Origin: Terebella lapidaria
Taxonomy: Eukaryota; Annelida; Polychaeta; Terebellida; Terebellidae
Direction: 5' to 3'
Assembly (NCBI GenBank): GCA_949152475.1
Contig: OX424560.1
Location: 42,300,719 to 42,364,718, forward strand
Length of the DNA stretch: 64,000 bases
Shown: in pieces, positions 15,001 to 28,500 of the stretch
Numbering within the stretch: position 1 is the stretch's first letter
How the letters are laid out: each line of letters opens with the position of its first letter
The notes under the pieces: model-generated
What the model saw: only the letters and a program-made list of their open reading frames with translations
The model's database searches: none
Told to the model about the DNA's origin: nothing
Position numbers and translations under genes: made by a program

Positions 15001-17600
15001 GTAAGGGTCGGGTGGGTGGGGAACATGTTCTGTGAGGGTCGGGTGTGGGAGAAACATGTTCTGTAAGGGTCAGGTGTGTGGAGAACATGTTCTGTAAGGG
15101 TCGGGTGGGTGGGGAACATGTTCTGTAAGGGTCGGGTGTGTGGGGAACATGTTATGTAACGGTCGGGTGTGTGGAAAACATGTTATGTAAGGGTCGGGTG
15201 TGTGGGGAACATGTTCTGTGAGAGTCGGGTGTGTGGGGAACATGTTCTGTAAGGGTCGGGTGTGTGTAGAACATGTTCTGTAAGGGTCGGGTGGGTGGGG
15301 AACATGTTCTGTAAGGGTCTGGTATGTGGGGAACATGTTATGTAAGGGTCTGGTGTGTGGGGAACATGGTCTGTAAGGGTCGGGTGTGTGGAGGACATGT
15401 TCTGTAATGGTCGGGTGTGTGGAGAAAATGTTCTGTGAGGGCCGGGTGTGTGGGGAACATGTTCTGTAAGGGTTGGGTATGTGGGGAACATGTTCTGTAA
15501 GGGTCGGGTGTGTGGAGAACATGTTCTGTAAGGGTCGGGTGTGTGGAGAACATGTTCTGTAAGGGTCGGGTGTGTGGAGAACATGTTTTGTAAGGGTCGG
15601 GTGTGTGGAAAACATGTTCTGTAAGGGTCGGGTGTGTGGGGAACATGTTCTGTAAGGGTCGGGTGTGTGGGGAACATGTTCTGTAAGGGTTGGGTGTGTG
15701 GAGAACATGTTCTGTGAGGGTTGGGTGTGTGGGGAACATGTTCTGTAAGGGTTGGGTATGTGGGGAACATGTTCTGTAAGGGTTGGGTGTGTGGAGAACA
15801 TGTTCTGTAAGGGTCGTGTGTGTGGAGAACATGTTCTGTAAGGGTCGGGTGGGTGGAGGACATGTTATGTAAGGGTCGGGTGTGTGGAAAACATGTTCTG
15901 TAAGGGTCGGGTGTGTGGAGAACATGTTCTGTAAGGGTCGGGTGTGTGAGGAACATGTTATGTAAGGGTCGGGTGTGTGGAGAAGATGTTATGTAAGGGT
16001 CGGCTGTGTGGAAAATATGTTCTGTAAGTGTCGGGTGTGTGGAGGACATGTTCTGTGAGGGTCGGGTGTGTGGAGGACATGTTCTGTAAGGGTCGGGTGT
16101 GTGGAGAACATGTTCTGTAAGGGTCGGGTGTGTGGGGAACATGTTCTGTAAGGGTCGGGTGTGTGGGGAACATGTTATGTAAGGGTCGGGTGTGTGGAGA
16201 ACATGTTGTGTAAGGGTCAGGTGTGTGGGGAACATGTTATGTAAGGCTCGGGTGTGTGGAGAACATGTTCTGTAAGGGTCGGGTGTGTGGGGGACATGTT
16301 ATGTAAGGGTCGGGTGTGTGGAGAACATGTTATGTAAGGGTCGGGTGGGTGGAGAACATGTTCTGTAAGGGTCGGGTGTGTGGAGAACATGTTCTGTAAG
16401 GGTTGGGTGTGTGGGGAACATGTTATGTAAGGGTCGGGTGTGTGGAGAACATGTTCTGTAAGGGTCGGGTGTGTGGGGAACATGTTATGTAAGGGTCGGG
16501 TGTGTGGAATACATGTTATGTAAGGGTCGGGTGTGTGGGGAACATGTTATGTAAGGGTCGGGTGTGTGGAGAACATGTTATGTAAGTGTCGGGTGTGTGG
16601 AGGACATGTTATGTAAGGGTCGGGTGGGTGGGGAACATGTTCTGTAAGGGTCGGGTTTGTGGGGGACATGTTATGTAAGGGTCGGGTGGGTGGGGAACAT
16701 GTTCTGTAAGGGTCGGGTGGGTGGGGAACATGTTATGTAAGGGTCGGGTGTGTGGGGAACATGTTTTGTAATGGTCGGGTGTGTGGAGAGCATGTTCTGT
16801 AAGGGTCGGGTGTGTGGGGAACATGTTCTGTAAGGGTCGGGTGGGTGGGGAACATGTTATGTAAGGGTCGGGTGTGTGGGGGACATGTTCTGTAAGGGTC
16901 GGGTGGGTGGGGAACATGTTATGTAAGGGTCGGGTGTGTGGGGCACATGTTCTGTAAGGGTCGGGTGGGTGGGGAACATGTTCTGTAAGGGTCGGGTGTG
17001 TGGAGAACATGTTATGTAAGGGTCGGGTGTGTGGAGAACATGTTATGTAATGGTCGGGTGTGTGGGGAACATGTTATGTAAGGGTCGGGTGTGTGGAGGA
17101 CATGTTATGTAAGGGTCTGGTGTGTGGAATACATGTTATGTAAGGGTCGGGTGTGTGGAGAACATGTTATGTAAGGGTCGGGTGTGTGGGGAACATGTTA
17201 TGTAAGGGTCGGGTGTGTGGAGGACATATTCTGTGAGGGTCGGGTGTGTGGAGAACATGTTATGTAAGGGTCGGGTGTGTGGGGAACATGTTATGTAAGG
17301 GTCGGGTGTGTGGAGAACATGTTATGTAAGGGTCGGGTGTGTGGAGAACATGTTCTGTAAGGGTCGGGTGTTTAGGACATATTCTGTGAGTGTCGGGTGT
17401 GTGGAGAACATGTTATGTAAGGGTCGGGTGTGTGGGGAACATGTTATGTAAGGGTCGGGTGTGTGGAGAACATGTTATGTAAGGGTCGGGTGTGTGGGGA
17501 ACATGTTATGTAAGGGTCGGGTGTGTGGAGAACATGTTATGTAAGGGTCGGGTGTGTGTGGAACATGTTATGTAAGGGTCGGGTGTGTGGAGGACATGTT
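12100..17600 (+). repeat. Minisatellite block duplicated at 31.8-37.6 kb
   Basis: The order of rare variants here recurs at about 31,800-37,600. The unit TAGGACATTTTATGTTAGGG at 12,581 reappears at 32,250 (shift 19,669), together with its GGCTCCGGTG and GGAAGACATG neighbours. From about 15.3 kb the shift is 20,081: the GTGTTTAGGACATATTC unit is at 17,370 and 37,451. The change in shift means one or more indels between the copies. The rare TTTATGTTAGGG unit occurs six times in the array (near 12,590, 13,392, 27,873, 29,515, 32,261 and 33,061), so smaller exchanges are layered on top. Confidence 0.88.
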
Positions 17601-18399
17601 CTGTAAGGGTCGGGTGTGTCGAGAACATGTTCTGTAAGGGTCGGGTGTGTGGAGGACATGTTCTGTAAGGGTCGGGTGTGTGGAATACATGTTCTGTAAG
17701 GGTTGGGTGTGTGGAGAACATGTTATGTAAGTGTCGGTGTGTGGAGAACATGTTCTGTAAGGGTCTGGTGTGTGGAGAACATGTTATGTAAGGGTCGGGT
17801 GTGTGGAATACATGTTATGTAAGGGTCGGTTGTGTGGAGAACATGTTCTGTAAGGGTCGGGTGTGTGGCGCACATGTTCTGTGAGGGCCGGGTGGGTGGG
17901 GAACATGTTCTGTAAGGGTCGGGTGTGTGGAGAACATGTTCTGTAAGGGTCGGGTGTGTGGGGAACATGTTATGTAACGGTCGGGTGTGTGGAATACATG
18001 TTATGTAAGGGTCGGTTGTGTGGAGAACATGTTCTGTAAGGGTCGGGTGTGTGGAGCACATGTTCTGTGAGGGCCGGGTGGGTGGGGAACATGTTATGTA
18101 AGGGTCGGGTGTGTGGAGGACATGTTCTGTAAGGGTCGCTTGTGTGGAGAACATGTTCTGTAAGGGTCGGGTGTGTGGGGAACATGTTATGTAAGGGTCG
18201 GGTGTGTGGAGAACATGTTCTGTAAGGGTCGGGTGTGTGGGGAACATGTTCTGTAAGGGTCGGGTGTGTGGGGAACATGTTATGTAAGGGTCGGGTGTGT
18301 GGAGGACATGTTCTGTAAGGGTGGGGTGTGTGGAGGACATGTTCAGTAAGGGTCGGGTGTGTGGAGGACATGTTATGTAAGGGTCGGGTGTGTGGAATA

Positions 18400-21300
18400 C
18401 ATGTTCTGTAAGGGTCGGGTGTGTGGAGAACATGTTCTGTAAGGGTCGGGTGTGTGGGGAACATGTTATGTAAGGGTCGGGTGTGTGGAGAACATGTTCT
18501 GTAAGGGTTGGGGGTGTGGGGAACATGTTCTGTAAGGGTCGGGTGTGTGGAGAACATGTTATGTAAGGGTCGGGTGTGTGGAAAACATGTTCTGTAAGGG
18601 TCGGGTGTGTGGAGGACATGTTCTGTAAGGGTCGGGTGTGTGGGGAACATGTTATGTAAGGGTCGGGTGTGTGGAGAACATGTTATGTAAGTGTCGTGTG
18701 TGTGGGGAACATGTTATTTAAGGGTTGGGTGTGTGGGGAACATGTTCTGTAAGGGTCGGGTGTGTGGAGAACATGTTCTGTAAGGGTCGGGTGTGTGGGG
18801 AACATGTTATTTAAGGGTTGGGTGTGTGGGGAACATGTTCTGTAAGGATCGGTTGTGTGGAGTACATGTTATGTAAGGGTCGGGTGTGTGGAGAACATGT
18901 TCTGTAAGGGTCGGGTGTGTGGGGAACATGTTATGTAAGGGTCGGGTGTGTGGAGAACATGTTCTGTAAGGGTCGGGTGTGTGGAGAACATGTTCTGTAA
19001 GGGTCGGGTGCGTGGGGAACATGTTATGTAAGGGTCGGGTGTGTGGAGAACATGTTCTGTGAAGGCCGGGTGTGTGGAATACATATTCTGTAAGGGTCGG
19101 GTGTGTGGGGAACATGTTCTGTAAGTGTTGGGTGTGTGGGGAACATGTTATGTAAGGGTCGGGTGTGTGGAGAACATGTTCTGTAAGGGTCAGGTGTGTG
19201 GGGAACATGTTATGTAAGGGTCGGGTGTGTGGAGAACATGTTCTGTAAGTGTCGGGTGTGTGGGGAACATGTTATTTAAGGGTCGGGTGTGTGGAGGAGA
19301 TGTTCTGTAAGGGTCGGGTGGGTGGGGAACATGTTCTGTAAGGGTCGGGTGGGTGGGGAACATGTTATGTAAGGGTCGGGTGTGTGGGGAACATGTTATG
19401 TAAGGGTCGGGTGTGTGAAGAACATGTTCTGTAAGGGTCGGGTGTGTGGGGAACATGTTCTGTAAGGGTCGGGTGTGTTCAGGACATGTTCTGTAAGGGT
19501 CGGGTGTGTGGAGAACATGTTCTGTAAGGGTCGGGTGTGTGGGGGACATGTTCTGTAAGGGTCGAGTGTGTGGAAAACATGTTCTGTAAGGGTCGCGTGG
19601 GTGGGGAACATGTTCTGTAAGGGTCGGGTGTGTGGAGGACATGTTCTGTAAGGGTCGGGTGTGTGGGGAACATGTTCTGTAAGGGTCGGGTGTGTGGAGA
19701 ACATGTTCTGTAAGGGTCGCGCGGGTGGGGAACATGTTCTGTAAGGGTCGGGTGTGTGGAAAACATGTTCTGTAAGGGTCGGGTGGGTGGAGAACATGTT
19801 CTGTAATGGTCGTTTGTGTGGAGAACATGTTCTGTAAGGGCCGGGTGTGTGGAGGACATGTTCTGTAAGGGTCGGGTGTGTGGGGAACATGTTATGTAAG
19901 GGTCGGGTGTGTGGAGGACATGTTCTGTAAGGGTCGGGTGTGTGGGGAACATGTTATGTAATCGTCGGGTGTGTGGGGAACATGTTATGTAAGGGTCGGG
20001 TGTGTGGAGGACATGTTCTGTAAGGGTGGGGTGTGTGGAGGACATGTTCTGTAAGGGTCGGGTGTGTGGAGAACATGTTCTGTAAGGGTTGGGTGTGTGG
20101 GGAACATGTTATGTAAGGGTCGGGTGTGTGGAGAACATGTTCTGTAAGGGTCGGGTGTGTGGGGAACATGTTATGTAAGGGTCGGGTGTGTGGAATACAT
20201 GTTATGTAAGGGTCGGGTGTGTGGGGAACATGTTATGTAAGGGTCGGGTGTGTGGAGAACATGTTATGTAAGTGTCGGGTGTGTGGAGGACATGTTATGT
20301 AAGGGTCGGGTGGGTGGGGAACATGTTCTGTAAGGGTCGGGTTTGTGGGGGACATGTTATGTAAGGGTCGGGTGGGTGGGGAACATGTTCTGTAAGGGTC
20401 GGGTGGGTGGGGAACATGTTATGTAAGGGTCGGGTGTGTGGGGAACATGTTTTGTAATGGTCGGGTGTGTGGAGAGCATGTTCTGTAAGGGTCGGGTGTG
20501 TGGGGAACATGTTCTGTAAGGGTCGGGTGGGTGGGGAACATGTTATGTAAGGGTCGGGTGTGTGGGGGACATGTTCTGTAAGGGTCGGGTGGGTGGGGAA
20601 CATGTTATGTAAGGGTCGGGTGTGTGGGGGACATGTTCTGTAAGGGTCGGGTGGGTGGGGAACATGTTCTGTAAGGGTCGGGTGTGTGGAGAACATGTTA
20701 TGTAAGGGTCGGGTGTGTGGAGAACATGTTATGTAATGGTCGGGTGTGTGGGGAACATGTTATGTAAGGGTCGGGTGTGTGGAGGACATGTTATGTAAGG
20801 GTCGGGTGTGTGGAATACATGTTATGTAAGGGTCGGGTGTGTGGAGAACATGTTATGTAAGGGTCGGGTGTGTGGGGAACATGTTATGTAAGGGTCGGGT
20901 GTGTGGAGGACATATTCTGTGAGGGTCGGGTGTGTGGAGAACATGTTATGTAAGGGTCGGGTGTGTGGGGAACATGTTATGTAAGGGTCGGGTGTGTGGA
21001 GAACATGTTATGTAAGGGTCGGGTGTGTGGAGAACATGTTCTGTAAGGGTCGGGTGTTTAGGACATATTCTGTGAGTGTCGGGTGTGTGGAGAACATGTT
21101 ATGTAAGGGTCGGGTGTGTGGGGAACATGTTATGTAAGGGTCGGGTGTGTGGAGAACATGTTATGTAAGGGTCGGGTGTGTGGGGAACATGTTATGTAAG
21201 GGTCGGGTGTGTGGAGAACATGTTATGTAAGGGTCGGGTGTGTGGGGAACATGTTATGTAAGGGTCGGGTGTGTGGAGGACATGTTCTGTAAGGGTCGGG

Positions 21301-24300
21301 TGTGTGGAGAACATGTTCTGTAAGGGTCGGGTGTGTGGAGGACATGTTCTGTAAGGGTCGGGTGTGTGGAATACATGTTCTGTAAGGGTTGGGTGTGTGG
21401 AGAACATGTTATGTAAGGGTCGGTGTGTGGAGAACATGTTCTGTAAGGGTCTGGTGTGTGGAGAACATGTTATGTAAGGGTCGGGTGTGTGGAATACATG
21501 TTATCTAAGGGTCGGTTGTGTGGAGAACATGTTCTGTAAGGGTCGGGTGTGTGGAGCACATGTTCTGTGAGGGCCGGGTGGGTGGGGAACATGTTCTGTA
21601 AGGGTCGGGTGTGTGGGGAACATGTTATGTAAGGGTCGGGTGTGTGGAATACATGTTATGTAAGGGTCGGTTGTGTGGAGAACATGTTCTGTAAGGGTCG
21701 GGTGTGTGGAGCACATGTTCTGTGAGGGCCGGGTGGGTGGGGAACATGTTATGTAAGGGTCGGGTGTGTGGAGGACATGTTCTGTAAGGGTCGCTTGTGT
21801 GGAGAACATGTTCTGTAAGGGTCGGGTGTGTGGGGAACATGTTATGTAAGGGTCGGGTGTGTGGAGAACATGTTCTGTAAGGGTCGGGTGTGTGGGGAAC
21901 ATGTTCTGTAAGGGTCGGGTGTGTGGGGAACATGTTATGTAAGGGTCGGGTGTGTGGAGGACATGTTCTGTAAGGGTGGGGTGTGTGGAGGACATGTTCT
22001 GTAAGGGTCGGGTGGGTGGGGAACATGTTATGTAAGGGTCGGGTGTGTGGGGGACATGTTCTGTAAGGGTCGGGTGGGTGGGGAACATGTTATGTAAGGG
22101 TCGGGTGTGTGGGGGACATGTTCTGTAAGGGTCGGGTGGGTGGGGAACATGTTCTGTAAGGGTCGGGTGTGTGGAGAACATGTTATGTAAGGGTCGGGTG
22201 TGTGGAGAACATGTTATGTAATGGTCGGGTGTGTGGGGAACATGTTATGTAAGGGTCGGGTGTGTGGAGGACATGTTATGTAAGGGTCGGGTGTGTGGAA
22301 TACATGTTATGTAAGGGTCGGGTGTGTGGAGAACATGTTATGTAAGGGTCGGGTGTGTGGGGAACATGTTATGTAAGGGTCGGGTGTGTGGAGGACATAT
22401 TCTGTGAGGGTCGGGTGTGTGGAGAACATGTTATGTAAGGGTCGGGTGTGTGGGGAACATGTTATGTAAGGGTCGGGTGTGTGGAGAACATGTTATGTAA
22501 GGGTCGGGTGTGTGGAGAACATGTTCTGTAAGGGTCGGGTGTTTAGGACATATTCTGTGAGTGTCGGGTGTGTGGAGAACATGTTATGTAAGGGTCGGGT
22601 GTGTGGGGAACATGTTATGTAAGGGTCGGGTGTGTGGAGAACATGTTATGTAAGGGTCGGGTGTGTGGGGAACATGTTATGTAAGGGTCGGGTGTGTGGA
22701 GAACATGTTATGTAAGGGTCGGGTGTGTGGGGAACATGTTATGTAAGGGTCGGGTGTGTGGAGGACATGTTCTGTAAGGGTCGGGTGTGTGGAGAACATG
22801 TTCTGTAAGGGTCGGGTGTGTGGAGGACATGTTCTGTAAGGGTCGGGTGTGTGGAATACATGTTCTGTAAGGGTTGGGTGTGTGGAGAACATGTTATGTA
22901 AGGGTCGGTGTGTGGAGAACATGTTCTGTAAGGGTCTGGTGTGTGGAGAACATGTTATGTAAGGGTCGGGTGTGTGGAATACATGTTATCTAAGGGTCGG
23001 TTGTGTGGAGAACATGTTCTGTAAGGGTCGGGTGTGTGGAGCACATTTTCTGTGAGGGCCGGGTGGGTGGGGAACATGTTCTGTAAGGGTCGGGTGTGTG
23101 GAGAACATGTTCTGTAAGGGTCGGGTGTGTGGGGAACATGTTATGTAAGGGTCGGGTGTGTGGAATACATGTTATGTAAGGGTCGGTTGTGTGGAGAACA
23201 TGTTCTGTAAGGGTCGGGTGTGTGGAGCACATGTTCTGTGAGGGCCGGGTGGGTGGGGAACATGTTATGTAAGGGTCGGGTGTGTGGAGGACATGTTCTG
23301 TAAGGGTCGCTTGTGTGGAGAACATGTTCTGTAAGGGTCGGGTGTGTGGGGAACATGTTATGTAAGGGTCGGGTGTGTGGAGAACATGTTCTGTAAGGGT
23401 CGGGTGTGTGGGGAACATGTTCTGTAAGGGTCGGGTGTGTGGGGAACATGTTATGTAAGGGTCGGGTGTGTGGAGGACATGTTCTGTAAGGGTGGGGTGT
23501 GTGGAGGACATGTTCTGTAAGGGTCGGGTGTGTGGAGGACATGTTATGTAAGGGTCGGGTGTGTGGAATACATGTTCTGTAAGGGTCGGGTGTGTGGAGA
23601 ACATGTTCTGTAAGGGTCGGGTGTGTGGGGAACATGTTATGTAAGGGTCGGGTGTGTGGAGAACATGTTCTGTAAGGGTTGGGGGTGTGGGGAACATGTT
23701 CTGTAAGGGTCGGGTGTGTGGAGAACATGTTATGTAAGGGTCGGGTGTGTGGAAAACATGTTCTGTAAGGGTCGGGTGTGTGGAGGACATGTTCTGTAAG
23801 GGTCGGGTGTGTGGGGAACATGTTATGTAAGGGTCGGGTGTGTGGAGAACATGTTATGTAAGTGTCGTGTGTGTGGGGAACATGTTATTTAAGGGTTGGG
23901 TGTGTGGGGAACATGTTCTGTAAGGGTCGGGTGTGTGGAGAACATGTTCTGTAAGGGTCGGGTGTGTGGGGAACATGTTATGTAAGGGTCGGGTGTGTGG
24001 GGAACATGTTCTGTAAGGATCGGTTGTGTGGAGTACATGTTATGTAAGGGTCGGGTGTGTGGAGAACATGTTCTGTAAGGGTCGGGTGTGTGGGGAACAT
24101 GTTATGTAAGGGTCGGGTGTGTGGAGAACATGTTCTGTAAGGGTCGGGTGTGTGGAGAACATGTTCTGTAAGGGTCGGGTGCGTGGGGAACATGTTATGT
24201 AAGGGTCGGGTGTGTGGAGAACATGTTCTGTGAAGGCCGGGTGTGTGGAATACATATTCTGTAAGGGTCGGGTGTGTGGGGAACATGTTCTGTAAGTGTT

Positions 24301-25170
24301 GGGTGTGTGGGGAACATGTTATGTAAGGGTCGGGTGTGTGGAGAACATGTTCTGTAAGGGTCAGGTGTGTGGGGAACATGTTATGTAAGGGTCGGGTGTG
24401 TGGAGAACATGTTCTGTAAGTGTCGGGTGTGTGGGGAACATGTTATTTAAGGGTCGGGTGTGTGGAGGAGATGTTCTGTAAGGGTCGGGTGGGTGGGGAA
24501 CATGTTCTGTAAGGGTCGGGTGGGTGGGGAACATGTTATGTAAGGGTCGGGTGTGTGAAGAACATGTTCTGTAAGGGTCGGGTGTGTGGGGAACATGTTC
24601 TGTAAGGGTCGGGTGTGTTCAGGACATGTTCTGTAAGGGTCGGGTGTGTGGAGAACATGTTCTGTAAGGGTCGGGTGTGTGGGGGACATGTTCTGTAAGG
24701 GTCGAGTGTGTGGAAAACATGTTCTGTAAGGGTCGCGTGGGTGGGGAACATGTTCTGTAAGGGTCGGGTCTGTGGAGGACATGTTCTGTAAGGGTCGGGT
24801 GTGTGGGGAACATGTTCTGTAAGGGTCGGGTGTGTGGAGAACATGTTCTGTAAGGGTCGCGCGGGTGGGGAACATGTTCTGTTAGGGTCGGGTGTGTGGA
24901 AAACATGTTCTGTAAGGGTCGTGTGGGTGGAGAACATGTTCTGTAATGGTCGTTTGTGTGGAGAACATGTTCTGTAAGGGTCGGGTGTGTGGAGGACATG
25001 TTCTGTAAGGGTCGGGTGTGTGGGGAACATGTTATGTAAGGGTCGGGTGTGTGGAGGACATGTTCTGTAAGGGTCGGGTGTGTGGGGAACATGTTATGTA
25101 ATCGTCGGGTGTGTGGGGAACATGTTATGTAAGGGTCGGGTGTGTGGAGGACATGTTCTGTAAGGGTCGG
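18400..25170 (+). repeat. Minisatellite blocks repeated at 5,171-bp spacing
   Basis: The GAAGGCCGGGTG unit is found at 19,061, 24,232 and 38,491. Its flanking units (GTGCGTGGGG, GTGTGTTCAGG, GTCGCGCGGGTG, TAATCGTCGGG) keep the same order each time. Copies are about 18.4-20.0, 23.6-25.2 and 37.9-39.5 kb. The GTGTTTAGGACATATTC unit marks a linked block near 17,370, 21,056, 22,541, 37,451 and 41,416. Confidence 0.85.
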
Positions 25171-25599
25171 GTGTGTGGGGAACATGTTATGTAAGGGTCG
25201 GGTGTGTGTTGAACATGTTATGTAAGGGTCGGGTGTGTGGAGAACATGTTATGTAAGGGTCGGGTGTGTGGAGGACATGTTCTGTAAGGGTCGGATGTGT
25301 GGAAAACATGTTCTGTAAGGGTCGGGTATGTGGGGAACGTGCTCTGTAAGGGTCGGGTGTGTGGGGAACATGTTCTGTAAGGGTCGGGTGTGTGGAGAAC
25401 ATGTTTTGTAAGGGTCGGGTGTGTGGAGAACATGTTCTGTAAGGGTCGGGTGTGTGGAAAACATGTTCTGTAAGGGTCGGGTATGTGGGGAACGTGTTCT
25501 GTAAGGGTCGGGTGTGTGGGGAACATGTTCTGTAAGGGTCGGGTGTGTGGAGAACATGTTATGTAAGGGTCGGGTGTGTGGAGAACATGTTCTGTAAGG

Positions 25600-28500
25600 G
25601 TCGGGTGTGTGGAGAACATGTTATGTAAGGGTCGGGTGTGTGGAGGACATGTTCTGTAAGGGTCGGGTGGGTGGGGAACATGTTCTGTAAGGGTCGGGTG
25701 TGTGGAGAACATGTTCTGTAAGGGTCGGGTGTGTGGAGGACATGTTATGTGAGGGTCGGGTGTGTGGAATACATGTTATGTAAGGGTCGGGTGTGTGGAA
25801 AACATGTTCTGTAAGGGTCGGGTGTGTGGAGAACATGTTCTGTAAGGGTCGGGTGTGTGGAGGACATGTTCTGTGAGGTTCAGGTGTATGGAGAACATGT
25901 TATGTAAGGGTCGGGTGTGTGGAGGACATGTTCTGTAAGGGTCGGGTGGGTGGGGAACATGTTCTGTAAGGGTCGGGTGTGTGGAGGACATGTTCTGTAA
26001 GGGTCGGGTGGGTGGGGAACATGTTATGTAAGGGTCGGTTGTGTGGGGAACATGTTATGTAAGGGTCGGGTGTGTGGAGGACATGTTCTGTAAGGGTCGG
26101 GAACATGTTATGTAAGGGTCGGGTGTGTGGAGAACATGTTATGTAAGGGTCTTGTGTGTGGAGGACATGTTCTGTAAGGGTCGGGTGTGTGGGGGACATG
26201 TTCTGTAAGGGTCGGGTGTGTGGAGGACATGTTATGTAAGGGTCGGGTGATTGGGGAACATGTTCTGTAAGGGTCGGTTGTGTGGAGAGCATGTTCTGTA
26301 AGGGTCGGGTGTGTGGAGATGTTCTGTAAGGGTCGGGTGTGTGGGGAACATGTTCTGTAAGGGTCGGGTGGGTGGAGAACATGTTCTGTAAGGGTCGGGT
26401 GGGTGGGGAACATGTTCTGTAAGGGTCAGGTGTGTGGAGAGCATGTTCTGTAAGGGTCGTGTGTGTGGGGAACATGTTCTGTAAGGGTCGGGTGTGTGGA
26501 GAACATGTTCTGTAAGGGTCAGGTGGGTGGGGAACATGTTCTGTAAGGGTCGGGTGTGTGGAGAACATGTTATGTAAGGGTCGGGTGTGTGGAGAACATG
26601 TTCTGTAAGGGTCAGGTGGGTGGGGAACATGTTCTGTAAGGGTCGGGTGGGTGGGGAACATGTTCTGTAAGGGTCGGGTGTGTGGAGAACATGTTCTGTA
26701 AGGGTCGGGTGGGTGGAGAACATGTTCTGTAAGGGTCGGGTGGGTGGGGAACATGTTCTGTAAGGGTCGGGTGTGTGGAGAACATGTTATGTAAGGGTCG
26801 GGTGTGTGGAGAACATGTTCTGTAAGGGTCGCGTGTGTGTGGAACATGTTCTGTAGGGGTCGGGTGGGTGGAGAACATGTTATGTAAGGGTCGGGTTTGT
26901 GGAGAACATGTTCTGTAAGGGTCGGGTGTGTGGGGAACATGTTCTGTAAGGGTCGGGTGGGTGGAGAACATGTTCTGTAAGGGTCGGGTGTGTGGGGAAC
27001 ATGTTCTGTAAGGGTCAGGTGTGTGGAGGACATGTTCTGTAAGGGTCGGGTGGGTGGGGAACATGTTCTGTAAGGGTCGGGTGTGTGGGGAACATGTTCT
27101 GTGAGGGTCGGGTGTGTGGGGAACATGTTCTGTGAGGGTCGGGTGTGTGGGGAACATGTTCTGTAAGGGTTGGGTGTGTGGGGAACATGTTCTGTAAGGG
27201 TCGGGTGGGTGGGGAATATGTTCTGTAAGGGTCGGGTGTGTGGGGAACATGTTATGTAAGGGTCGGGTGTGTGGAGAACATGTTCTGTAAGGGTCGGGTG
27301 TGTTGGGAAAATGTTCTGTAAGGGTCGGGTATGTGGGGAACATGTTCTGTAAGGGTCGGGTGTGTGTGGAACATGTTCTGTAAGGGTCGGGTGGGTGGGG
27401 AATATGTTCTGTAAGGGTCGGGTGTGTGGAAAACATGTTCTGTAAGGGTCGGGTGTGTGGAAAACATGTTCTGTAAGGGTCTGGTGGGTGGGGAACATGT
27501 TCTGTAAGGGTCTGGTGGGTGGGGAACATGTTCTGTAAGGGTCGGGTGGGTGGGGAACATGTTCTGTAAGGGTCGGGTGTGTGGAGGACATGTTCTGTAA
27601 AGGTCGGGTGGGTGGGGAACATGTTATGTAAGGGTCGGGTGTGTGTGGGGAATATGTTCTGTAAGGGTCGGGTGTGTGGAGAACATGTTCTGTAAGGGTC
27701 GGGTGTGCAAAACATGTTCTGTAAGGGTCGGATGGGTGGGGAACATGTTCTGTAAGGGTCGGGTGGGTGGGGAACATGTTATGTAAGGGTCGGGTGTGTG
27801 GGGAACATGTTCTGTAAGGGTCGGGTGTGTGGAGGACATGTTCTGTAAGGGTCGGGTGTGTGTAGGACATTTTATGTTAGGGTCGGGTGTGTGGAGGACA
27901 TGTTCTGTAAGGGTCGGGTGTGTGGGGTACATGTTCTGTAAGGCTCCGGTGTGTGGGGAACATGTTCTGTAAGGGTCGGGTGTGTGTAGGACATGTTATG
28001 TAAGGGTCGGGTGTGTGGAAGACATGTTCTGTAAGGGTCGGGTGTGTGGGGAACATGTTATGTAAGGGGCGGGTGTGTGGAGAACATGTTCTGTAAGGGT
28101 CGGGTGTGTGGAGAACATGTTCTGTAAGGGTCGGGTGTGTGGAGGACATGTTCTGTAAGGGTCGGGTGGGTGGGGAACATGTTCTGTAAGGGTCGGGTGT
28201 GTATAGAGCATGTTCTGTAAGGGTCGGGTTTGTGGGGAACATGTTCTGTAAGGGTCGGGTGTGTGGAAAACATGTTATGTAAGGGTCGGGTGTGTGGGGA
28301 ACATGTTCTGTGAGGGTCGGGTGTGTGGGGAACATGTTCTGTAAGGGTTGGGTGTGTCGGGAACATGTTCTGTAAGGGTCGGGTGGGTGGGGAACATGTT
28401 CTGTAAGGGTCGGGTGTGTGGGGAACATGTTATGTAAGGGTCGGGTGTGTGGAGGACATGTTCTGTAAGGGTCGGGTGTGTGGGGAACATGTTATGTAAG

